A DNA stretch of 64,000 bases from assembly GCA_937995655.1 (NCBI GenBank), contig CALKJI010000011.1, forward strand, positions 1 through 64,000. The letters are read 5' to 3'. Positions within the stretch are counted from its first letter, which is position 1. The number at the start of each line of letters is the position of its first letter. This stretch comes from an uncultured Pseudothermotoga sp. Lineage in GTDB: Bacteria; Thermotogota; Thermotogae; Thermotogales; DSM-5069. Position numbers and translations under genes: made by a program. Under the pieces are notes generated by a model, which saw only the letters and a list, made by a program, of their open reading frames with translations, did not search any database and was not told the origin of the DNA. Positions 52,676 through 60,278 of the stretch are shown here, in pieces.

Positions 52676-54517
52676 ATGAAGACACTTGGTGGAATCCTTG
52701 TTCAAAAAGGTCCTTTTGAAGAGATCGTTATCGGTAACACGGCGATAGTAAGAGCCATGATAGAAGGCGGTGTGAAGGTTGTTACATCTTATCCTGGTTC
52801 GCCAACACCCGAGATTGCAGAGGCTATAAATTCAATTCCAAAAGAAGTCAGGCCTTTTTATTTTGAGTTCTCTGTGAATGAAAAAGTTGCCCTCGAAGTC
52901 GCCTTTGGTGCAGCTCTCAACGGAAATACATCTTGTGTTTTTTTCAAAAGTGTTGGTATGAACGTCGTAGCCGATTCCTTTGTTCAGCTAAGTATGATGA
53001 GAATCCCAGGTGGAATGATCATAGTTGTTGGGGACGATCCTGGTGCCAACAGTTCGCAAAATGAGCAGGATAACAGACATTACATGAGAATGAGCTATAC
53101 ACCGGTCTTTGAACCCTGTAACGCTCAAGAAATTTACGATATGTTCCTGGAGGCCCTGAGGATCTCAAGAACTTTCGAATCAGCAATTGTTATAAGGTTA
53201 ACCACCCACACTGCTCACTTTAAACAAAAAGTTAGATTTGGTGAATACATACCAAACTCTACTTCAATGTCGATCTTCGATCCAAAGAAAAGGGGTCCTT
53301 ACATCCCCTTGGGTGAAGCTGTCTTTATGATGAAAAGAAGGGCACTAGAAAATCTCCAGAAATATTCTGAAATCTCTGAGAATCATGTCAAACTGATAGC
53401 AAAGGGCAACCAAAGAGGTATCATAACCGCAGGGCTTCCCTTCGCAACGATCCTAGATGTTCTTGGTGAGAGAGTTGATTATGTAGATATCTTGAAGCTC
53501 GGAATGATTCATCCCTTGCCCAGGAAAGCTGTTGTACAATTTTTGAAGAGTCATAAAGAAGTTAAAATAGTAGAGGAACTCGATGATTTTCTTGAAGAAA
53601 AGATCAAGGCGATTGCATATGATGAAGGGTTAGAAACAAAAATAATTGGTAAGCTGTCTATCGATGAATGGATAGGTGAATATCTACCAGACAAGGTTGA
53701 AGAAGTTCTTTTTGATACTTGGCCCGACTTGGTAGAAAAGCCAGAAGTACCAAAGATGAGTATAAAAACTGTGAAAAGAGTGCCACAGCTTTGCCCAGGC
53801 TGCGGTCACAGGGCAGCTTTTTACGTAATCTCAAAGGTTCTATCTGAGCGGGATATTTCTGTTGCCGATATAGGTTGCCATACGCTTGGCTACTTACCGC
53901 CTTACGAGGTAGGACAGGTGCTCTTGTGTATGGGTCATTCAAATGGTACCGCCTCAGGTCTGTCGCTTTTCAACAGTGAAAGAAAGGTAATAGCCTTGAT
54001 AGGTGATTCAACCTTCTTCCATGCCGGGTTGCCCGGTATAATAAATGCAGTTTACAATGATCACAAATACGTCTTAATTGTGATGGAGAATTACACCACA
54101 GCAATGACTGGTCACCAAGACCATGCTGGAAGTAAGATAAAGATCAAGAGTGTCTTGGAGGCTTTTGGAATCAAAAATATCTATGAAGTTGATACATACA
54201 ACTACGAAAGATTTGAGCAGGTGCTCAGAGAAGCCATTGCTGCACAAGGTTTCAGCGTAATTATAGCCAGGCATCCGTGTATGTTGAAATTCACAAGAGA
54301 AAGAAGGGTCAAAGGATTTGCCAAAGTTCGACAAGTAAGGGTAACAGAGAAATGTAATCTTGCAATGTCATGCATATCTATTTTTGGTTGTCCATCCTTT
54401 CAGAGAATTGAGGGCAACAGGGTCTTAGTACAAAAAGAGTTGTGTATTGGTGATGGTTCTTGCTTGGCAGTTTGTCCCAAGGGTGCCTTGGCTTATGAGG
54501 AAGGTGATCAAAGATGA
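52676..54517 (+). CDS. iorA: indolepyruvate:ferredoxin oxidoreductase alpha subunit
   Basis: 613-aa large subunit; oxidises aryl-pyruvates to aryl-acetyl-CoA, reducing ferredoxin, in amino-acid fermentation. N-terminal pyrimidine domain (TSYPGSPTPEIAEAI), middle domain, TPP domain (CPGCGHRAAFYVIS, GDSTFFHAGLPGIINAVYN) and a C-terminal ferredoxin-like domain. The latter departs from the 2[4Fe-4S] consensus: C560-x2-A563-x2-C566-x5-C572-P and C590-x2-D593-x2-C596-x3-C600-P, so each motif lacks its second cysteine. I checked this at codon level (GCA and GAT). The N-terminus is uncertain because no SD lies directly upstream of the ATG. iorB follows with a 4-nt overlap. Confidence 0.93.
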   Translation: MKTLGGILVQKGPFEEIVIGNTAIVRAMIEGGVKVVTSYPGSPTPEIAEAINSIPKEVRPFYFEFSVNEKVALEVAFGAALNGNTSCVFFKSVGMNVVADSFVQLSMMRIPGGMIIVVGDDPGANSSQNEQDNRHYMRMSYTPVFEPCNAQEIYDMFLEALRISRTFESAIVIRLTTHTAHFKQKVRFGEYIPNSTSMSIFDPKKRGPYIPLGEAVFMMKRRALENLQKYSEISENHVKLIAKGNQRGIITAGLPFATILDVLGERVDYVDILKLGMIHPLPRKAVVQFLKSHKEVKIVEELDDFLEEKIKAIAYDEGLETKIIGKLSIDEWIGEYLPDKVEEVLFDTWPDLVEKPEVPKMSIKTVKRVPQLCPGCGHRAAFYVISKVLSERDISVADIGCHTLGYLPPYEVGQVLLCMGHSNGTASGLSLFNSERKVIALIGDSTFFHAGLPGIINAVYNDHKYVLIVMENYTTAMTGHQDHAGSKIKIKSVLEAFGIKNIYEVDTYNYERFEQVLREAIAAQGFSVIIARHPCMLKFTRERRVKGFAKVRQVRVTEKCNLAMSCISIFGCPSFQRIEGNRVLVQKELCIGDGSCLAVCPKGALAYEEGDQR

Positions 54518-55074
54518 AAAGTTTCAACATATTCTTGATAGGTGTTGGAGGTCAAGGAATAGGTCTTTTGAGTGAAGTTATCGCTAGAGCCATCGATTAT
54601 TCCGGTCAAAGGGTTATAGGTGTGGATACACATGGTTTAGCACAAAGAGGTGGAACAGTTTCTTCACATATAAAAATTGGTGAAGCCGATAGCCCGTTGA
54701 TTAAAAAACACGATGCAGATCTCATACTTGCTCTTGAGAGACAAGAAGCAGCCAGAGCCATCGCAAACTATGCCAAAGTGGGTTGCATGGTGGTTTACTA
54801 CAATACGAGTTGGCAGCCCCTTGATGTGAGATTGGGAAGAGATAGGGAAATTACAGAAGATGATCTGGAAATTGCCAGATCTTTGGGTGTAAGGATATTC
54901 AAGGTTCGTGAAAGTCTTGAAGATGTGAGAATGCAAAACATTGTTCTGCTTAAAACAGTAGATGAGAACCGATTGATACCTGGCGTTAAGACGGAAAACT
55001 ATATTTTGGCAATGAAAGATTTGATGAATGAAAGTGTTTTCGAAAAGAACAGGACCGTGTTCTTGAATAGGTGA
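54514..55074 (+). CDS. iorB: indolepyruvate:ferredoxin oxidoreductase beta subunit
   Basis: 186-aa gamma-type subunit of the 2-oxoacid:acceptor oxidoreductase family: FLIGVGGQGIGLLSEVIARAI and GVDTHGLAQRGGTVSSHIKIG are diagnostic. It binds the CoA/oxoacid side of the complex with IorA. ATG overlaps the iorA stop by 4 nt (ATGA). A GTGCC...GGCAC repeat follows the stop at about 55077-55103. Confidence 0.93.
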   Translation: MKSFNIFLIGVGGQGIGLLSEVIARAIDYSGQRVIGVDTHGLAQRGGTVSSHIKIGEADSPLIKKHDADLILALERQEAARAIANYAKVGCMVVYYNTSWQPLDVRLGRDREITEDDLEIARSLGVRIFKVRESLEDVRMQNIVLLKTVDENRLIPGVKTENYILAMKDLMNESVFEKNRTVFLNR

Positions 55075-55559
55075 TTGTGCCTCATTACGGATTTTGGCAC
55101 ACAAAGAACTCAGGATACCCTGGGAGTATCTCAGTTGGAGTGTTCTTGATTGTTTAGGCTTGCTTTAGATATTCAGTTACATACCTGCTGAAATATTGAT
55201 GCAATCTATGAAATCTTTTGAACTATTTCGTTTGATAAATTGCTCTGCCATGCAGGTTTTCTTTTGAAAGATCTTGTGATCTTTGGGAGCTTATCGATGG
55301 GCTTTTTTGAGCACAAAAAAATGAAAGTTCTCACTTTTCATCAATTGTAGGTGAATACTCAAAGACGGTTCACTCTACTTGTATCACAAGAAGGTCAAAT
55401 CTCATATTAATCATGAAATAGTTTTGCTTGATACACAAATCCCTGGCTAGTAATCGGAGAAATAATACTATAACCGATGAGTTAATTATTTAGAACACAA
55501 ATCGATTTATAGATTTTTCGTTATAATTAGAGTTGTTACTAGTTGAAGGCTGGTGAAGC
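55075..55559. other. intergenic region between iorB and the diguanylate cyclase
   Basis: No gene seen. It contains small hairpins (GTGCC...GGCAC just after iorB; AAAGATC/GATCTTT around 55277-55294, followed further on by a T-run near 55308) and a -10-like TATAAT (55522-55527) about 33 nt before the next ATG. Confidence 0.45.
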
Positions 55560-57224
55560 ATGAAGAAATATTTTTTTACGTTCTTAGCGTTTTTTTCTCT
55601 GGTTTTTGTTTTTATATATTCAATAAGACAAAGTGACAGACTACGACGAATCGAAATGTTAAAGCCTTTGTATAAATCGATGATTGAGAGTAATCTAAAT
55701 TATATAAGTCTATCCTATTTTCAATGGGATGCCATGTACTATGCCGTCCAAATGAATCAACACGAGAGACTAAAAGCATTCTTCGATGAGTTGATCTCCT
55801 ATTATCCTTACGTTGAAAGTGTTCAGATAATGCCAGCGGATAAGATTAATTTTGAACTTTATGACATACGTTCAGAGGGAGATAAACTAAGTGTTCGGTT
55901 CAAAATATACAACGATGCCACCACCGATTATATAAAAGACAAGGTGGTGAGTGCTACTGTCGATCCCCAAATTGTCTTAGAATCTCTAATGATAGACTGG
56001 ATAAAAATTTCCAAAACTGGGAAAGATTTTGTTTTTGGTTTGAAATATGTACCAACAAGATCTGCCATTGATATTACATCTGTCTTGGGTTCTTTTCTAA
56101 TAGCCGTTTTGTCTGTCCTATATGTGTTATTCAATGAAGCTAGGTCAGAACTGAAGATTGTTCGGCAGTCCAAGGTGGAGGAGGAACTTCAAAGAAAGAT
56201 CAATCAAACTATCCTGGAGTTGTCAGTAGATTTGCTGAAACATCATGAAAATGAGGTAATCTACCAAAGGATGTTGGAAAAGATGATACAGGCGATACCC
56301 GGCGCACAAGGTGGGAGTTTATTGATAAGGAAGGATGATAGATTCGAATATGTAGCGGCTGTTGGATTTGATTTGAATGAACTGTCCAAAGTTTCTTTCC
56401 AAGAAAGTTTGGAAAGAGAATGGATAAAACCTCCTTACACTTTGAAGAAAAAAAGCGATATAAGAACCATTTATGAAAAGGGAGACTCAAATTTGGTTTC
56501 CACGCTTAGAAGGGTAGGAAGAATAGATGAAATTATGTGTACAGTGAGCGTACCTATTGAGATTGAAAAAGAGGTTGTAGCCATAATAAACTTTGACAAT
56601 TTTTCTGATGAAAATGCCTTCAGTGAAAGTTCGGTCGAGTTTGCATTGCTGTTTGCAAACTACATGGGAGTAATCTTTGAAAGAATACAGCTTGAAAAAA
56701 GAATTAAGGAGCAGAACGAGGAGTTGGTTTTTCTTTCATCCCACGATCCATTGACAGGTTTGCTAAACAGAAGGGCCTTTGGGGAACGTGCTGATACGAT
56801 CTTAGCTCTTGCCAAAAGAGAAAACAAGAAGGCCTCTCTGTTTTTCGTTGATCTTAACAACTTTAAGCAAGTTAACGATCGATACGGTCACTCTTTTGGC
56901 GATGAAATTCTTGGAGCAATAGGTCCTATGATAAAAGGATCGGTCAGGAAGAGCGATTTGGTAGCAAGAATTGGTGGTGACGAGTTTGTCATACTCGCGT
57001 ATGACTGTGCTGGGAAAGATGCATTGAATTTGGCCAAAAAGATAGCGCAATCTGTTGAAGGGCTCGTTGGATCAAAGGGAGAGTTGGTATCGCTTGGTGT
57101 AAGCATTGGCATAGCAACTTACCCTGATGACGCACAGGACCTTGATGGATTGATAAGATTGGCAGACATGGACATGTATAGATTCAAACAAAAGATAGAT
57201 GGGCCTGTGACTGACGTAAAATGA
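55560..57224 (+). CDS. membrane-anchored GAF-GGDEF diguanylate cyclase
   Basis: 554 aa. TM1 (about 4-22), an extracytoplasmic sensor of about 150 residues, TM2 (about 172-192), a linker coil, a GAF-like domain (about 215-375) and a C-terminal GGDEF domain (about 390-545). The active-site motif is intact (GGDEF, 472-476), and the product-inhibition site RxxD (R463-KS-D466) sits five residues upstream, so it should make c-di-GMP and be feedback-inhibited. The extracytoplasmic domain is not recognised. ATG at 55560 with a weak SD (GGTGAAGC). Overlaps the DUF4258 gene by 4 nt. Confidence 0.92.
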   Translation: MKKYFFTFLAFFSLVFVFIYSIRQSDRLRRIEMLKPLYKSMIESNLNYISLSYFQWDAMYYAVQMNQHERLKAFFDELISYYPYVESVQIMPADKINFELYDIRSEGDKLSVRFKIYNDATTDYIKDKVVSATVDPQIVLESLMIDWIKISKTGKDFVFGLKYVPTRSAIDITSVLGSFLIAVLSVLYVLFNEARSELKIVRQSKVEEELQRKINQTILELSVDLLKHHENEVIYQRMLEKMIQAIPGAQGGSLLIRKDDRFEYVAAVGFDLNELSKVSFQESLEREWIKPPYTLKKKSDIRTIYEKGDSNLVSTLRRVGRIDEIMCTVSVPIEIEKEVVAIINFDNFSDENAFSESSVEFALLFANYMGVIFERIQLEKRIKEQNEELVFLSSHDPLTGLLNRRAFGERADTILALAKRENKKASLFFVDLNNFKQVNDRYGHSFGDEILGAIGPMIKGSVRKSDLVARIGGDEFVILAYDCAGKDALNLAKKIAQSVEGLVGSKGELVSLGVSIGIATYPDDAQDLDGLIRLADMDMYRFKQKIDGPVTDVK

Positions 57225-57466
57225 TCATTCACCTTTCACTACTTGAAAAGGATCTTTTGTTAACACCTCACGCCTTTGAAAGAATGACCGAACGCGGTAT
57301 TGAGCTGGAGCAACTTGTTGAGCTTCTTGAATCTAAGAACGCCGAGGCATCTATTCAATACAACGAGAGGATCCGCATTACAAACGGCGAGATAACTGCT
57401 GTTCTACATCTCTCTGGTTCCGTTCTATATCTTGTAACTGTCTATAAGGAGAAACCTTTGAAATAA
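57221..57466 (+). CDS. DUF4258-like small protein
   Basis: 81-aa protein with the DUF4258 pattern: TPHAFERMTERGIELEQLVELLES, then strand-rich IRITNGEITAVLHLSGSVLYLVTVYKE. Such proteins resemble RelE/BrnT-like toxins but have no established role. No antitoxin-like partner is present; instead the gene is translationally coupled (ATGA) to the diguanylate cyclase. Convergent with tetR, with 3 nt between the stops. Confidence 0.75.
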   Translation: MIIHLSLLEKDLLLTPHAFERMTERGIELEQLVELLESKNAEASIQYNERIRITNGEITAVLHLSGSVLYLVTVYKEKPLK

Positions 57467-57469
57467 AAG

Positions 57470-58096
57470 TTATTTATCGATGATGCCGTGTTTTAGCATA
57501 TCAAGTATTTTGTCGGTTTGTATTTTTATCTCATCAAAATTTTCCAATACTTGCTGGGTTCTGTTTCGATATTGATTCAAGTAATACTCTGTAAGGCCAT
57601 CAAAAATCGCTTTTACAAAGATCATCGCATCTTCACAACTAATACCTTCTCGAAGCTTCACGGTTTTGATCTTTTCGTACAGTATACCGCTAAAACGTGA
57701 GAAACTTTCTCTGATCATATTCATAACAGTTCTGTGAATCTTTTCTGGTACATTGGATACGGACAACAAGAAATTGGTATAGAGGGGTTTTTCTGCGGCT
57801 AAGCTAATCTTTCTCAAACCCCAGTGTTTGAGAAATTCAAAAAAATCTTTATCAACCATTCTCTTAGAGAAATTCTCAAATTCCCTTTGGGACCAATTTA
57901 GCACGTGCTTATAACAAGCAAGGTAAAGAGTCTCTTTGTTCTTAAAGTAATGAAACAAAAGACCTTTGGCTGTCCCTGCCTTCTTAGTAATCTTATTTGT
58001 CGAAGCTGCTTGATAACCTTTGTGTGCAAATTCCTCTATCGCCGCTTCCAGAATTCGGAGAGTTACAGTTTTTCCAGTGGCGTTTTGCTCAGGCAT
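57470..58096 (-). CDS. TetR-family repressor of the ABC exporter operon
   Basis: 208 aa: N-terminal HTH (TLRILEAAIEEFAHKGYQAASTNKITKKAGTAKGLLFHYFKNKETLYLACY), then an all-helical ligand domain. The ATG at 58096 follows GGAAGGATATTT; a longer frame would extend into the permease gene without an SD. Last gene of ATPase-permease-tetR. The two palindromes ahead of the ATPase gene are its likely operators, so the operon is probably autorepressed and induced by a transported compound. Confidence 0.92.
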   Translation of the reverse strand: MPEQNATGKTVTLRILEAAIEEFAHKGYQAASTNKITKKAGTAKGLLFHYFKNKETLYLACYKHVLNWSQREFENFSKRMVDKDFFEFLKHWGLRKISLAAEKPLYTNFLLSVSNVPEKIHRTVMNMIRESFSRFSGILYEKIKTVKLREGISCEDAMIFVKAIFDGLTEYYLNQYRNRTQQVLENFDEIKIQTDKILDMLKHGIIDK

Positions 58097-58895
58097 AAAT
58101 ATCCTTCCTTGAATAGACTGTGAAAGAAATGAGTGTTGTAGCACTGTTTAGTAATAGATATAAAATCAGGAAAATAGGTTCCATACTGCCGTTCTTTACA
58201 ATCCTAACACCATCTGAATAGTAAAACGGCGTGAAATAACTCAAAAACCTTGCTTGTTCGGTGAGTTTGCTGATCATGGATAAAACGTATAGGACAAAGA
58301 CGCTACCTATGGTAAAAGAGATAGTATTCTCTTGTCTCTTGAGGCAAATGGTTATGCAAAGAACAAGATTTGCTATGCTGATGTGCAGAATGAGTTGGGA
58401 GAGCCAGAAAAGCCAAAATTTCCCATGATCATAACCACCAGATCCGAAATATTCCATGACTAGGAGGGAAAAGAGGCACAAAATGGCGTCCAAGATGAGT
58501 ATAGACGATAGTAACATAAGAAGTTTCTGCGACAAAATTTTGCTCCTTTTGACTGGCTTTGAAAGGAGAAACTCTGCGGTCTTCTCGCTTTCTTCTTTTG
58601 AAATCGTTTTCAAGGCAAGTAATGAGGCAAAGACGCTACCTAACAAGGTTACAAAGATTGAGGAAACGGTGGCAAGATAATTCAAAAGGTTTGTAAAGTC
58701 GAAATTTTCAAGCCCGAATATTCTCAAAAAAGTCCTCGGCATCATTTTCATTAGTCTAGAAAGCAGCTCGACATCCTTTGCCATGGAAGGATAAAAAGCT
58801 GCATACATAAGAAGTAAAGCAGTCAATATTGCAGTCCAAATCATGACAGATTTAATATTTCTTTTCATTTCCCATAGATAAACATTCATATTCAT
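58089..58895 (-). CDS. ABC-2 type exporter permease
   Basis: 268-aa membrane protein with six helices. N-terminal NVYLWEMKRNIKSVMIWTAILTALLLMYAAF and LKTISKEESEKTAEFLLSKPVKRSKILSQKLLMLL are typical of ABC-2 permeases. ATG overlaps the ATPase stop by 4 nt (ATGA), and its own stop overlaps tetR by 8 nt. Confidence 0.88.
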   Translation of the reverse strand: MNMNVYLWEMKRNIKSVMIWTAILTALLLMYAAFYPSMAKDVELLSRLMKMMPRTFLRIFGLENFDFTNLLNYLATVSSIFVTLLGSVFASLLALKTISKEESEKTAEFLLSKPVKRSKILSQKLLMLLSSILILDAILCLFSLLVMEYFGSGGYDHGKFWLFWLSQLILHISIANLVLCITICLKRQENTISFTIGSVFVLYVLSMISKLTEQARFLSYFTPFYYSDGVRIVKNGSMEPIFLILYLLLNSATTLISFTVYSRKDIYA

Positions 58896-59767
58896 ACCTC
58901 CTTATAAAAGTACATGAATAGATCTTCAATCGATGGGTCTTCTATCCAGATATTCTCTATTTGAATTCTCGATAGCTCCTTCAACAATTCTTCTATCTCT
59001 CCCATGTATTCAAATTTGATAACGGAATCTTCAGCAGTGACATTCACAGCATTTGTAATTCTCTCTACCTTGTCTTTCTGCGGCGTTTGAACTCTAACCA
59101 GTTTATAGTTCTTTTTTCTCAACGATTCTATGCTTTCGATTTTGATTATTTTCCCATCTTTGATCATGGCAAATCTGTCGCAAAGCCGTTGCACTTCAGC
59201 CAGGATATGGGAGGAAAAGAATACGGTCACACCTTGAGACTTAAGTTCTCCAAAGAGTTCGAAGAGTCTGTTTTGCATTATAGGATCTAGACCATTCGTT
59301 GGCTCATCGCATATGATCACCTTGGGCTTATGTAAGAGTGCCTGAACTATGGCCACTTTCTTTTTGTTACCTGTCGATAACTCACGGAACCTTTTCTTCC
59401 TGTCCAATTCGAATCTTTTGCAAAGTTCATCTATATATTTTGGGTCTACACAATCGTAAAAGCTTGCGGAATAGTTTAAGAGTTCACCGACTGTGGCTTG
59501 CGAATGGTAATTCACCTCCCCAGGGACATATCCCACTTGGGATCTTATTTCGAAACCGTCCATGATACAGTCTTTACCAAGAATTCTCGCAAAACCAGAA
59601 TCAGGAAAGATTAAACCTAAAAATATTCTTATCGTCGTTGATTTTCCTGCGCCATTTGGACCTATAAAGCCAAAAATCTCAGCTTCGTTGATTTCAAAGC
59701 TTACATCAATTATTCCCCTGTGTTTACCGTAGTACTTAGTTAAGTTTTCTGCTTGTATGATAAACAT
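58892..59767 (-). CDS. ABC-2 exporter ATPase
   Basis: 291-aa ATPase: Walker A GPNGAGKSTT, a signature in a modified form (LSTGNKKKVAIVQAL, where LSGGQ is usual), Walker B VIICDEPTNGLDP, SSHIL. The LSTGNKKK signature is common in the drug/antibiotic ABC-2 branch. First gene of the operon, SD AAGGAGGTG, directly preceded by TetR operators. Confidence 0.92.
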   Translation of the reverse strand: MFIIQAENLTKYYGKHRGIIDVSFEINEAEIFGFIGPNGAGKSTTIRIFLGLIFPDSGFARILGKDCIMDGFEIRSQVGYVPGEVNYHSQATVGELLNYSASFYDCVDPKYIDELCKRFELDRKKRFRELSTGNKKKVAIVQALLHKPKVIICDEPTNGLDPIMQNRLFELFGELKSQGVTVFFSSHILAEVQRLCDRFAMIKDGKIIKIESIESLRKKNYKLVRVQTPQKDKVERITNAVNVTAEDSVIKFEYMGEIEELLKELSRIQIENIWIEDPSIEDLFMYFYKEV

Positions 59768-59779
59768 TTTAGCACCTCC

Positions 59780-59828
59780 TTGACCATGTGGTCAAAAATA
59801 ATATAACACAGATTGACCGTGTGGTCAA
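59780..59828 (-). promoter_or_regulatory. promoter bracketed by two TetR operators
   Basis: TTGACCATGTGGTCAA (59780-59795) and TTGACCGTGTGGTCAA (59813-59828) share TTGACC-N4-GGTCAA, with centres 33 bp apart (three helical turns). The minus-strand promoter TTGACC (59823-59828), 17 nt, TATATT (59800-59805) has its -35 inside one operator, while the other covers the start-site region. Confidence 0.82.
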
Positions 59829-59891
59829 TAGGAAGAGAAACTCTTTCTTTGACAGTTCAAAAGGGTGAGAAATTAGGCAATCAAAGAGGAT

Positions 59892-60278
59892 TTACAAACC
59901 AAAGATAAAGATAATTTCTTGGGTTATGTCGCCTGGTTTTTGTTCGACTCTGATTTTCGCTTTTCTGTATCTAATTTGTTTTGACGCTACGGTTTTTGAA
60001 ACATTTTCAAAACTCAGGGAAGAAATCCTCGGGTATTGCACATTGCCGTTCCAATATAGATTGTTGATTGAAGCAGCAGTTACGTTGGAAATGTCGTTCC
60101 CTAAACCATATTTTGAAAGATACCCGTATGTGAAATTCAGCAACGAACTGACCTCAATCTTTGATTCCATCTTGTTACTTTGAGTCAAAGATAGAGAGAT
60201 GCCCTCAAATCCAAAGACCAAAAGGATCGATATCAGTAATAAGCTAATAACTGCTTCCATTAACAAACTGCCTCTCAT
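59892..60278 (-). CDS. prepilin-like protein (minor pilin/pseudopilin)
   Basis: 128 aa with a type IV prepilin-like N-terminus: short leader MRG, then SLLMEAVISLLLISILLVFG, with a Glu at position +5 of the presumed mature protein. The remainder is a small beta-rich domain without cysteines. Overlaps the previous gene by 1 nt (TGATG). Third gene of a three-gene pilin-like operon; probably a minor pilin or pseudopilin of the type IV/type II machinery encoded elsewhere. Confidence 0.72.
   Translation of the reverse strand: MRGSLLMEAVISLLLISILLVFGFEGISLSLTQSNKMESKIEVSSLLNFTYGYLSKYGLGNDISNVTAASINNLYWNGNVQYPRISSLSFENVSKTVASKQIRYRKAKIRVEQKPGDITQEIIFIFGL

Noticed and set aside
57221-57466. DUF4258 protein as half of a toxin-antitoxin pair
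   Set aside because: No antitoxin-like neighbour; upstream is a 554-aa cyclase and downstream a convergent tetR. Kept as a CDS without the TA claim.
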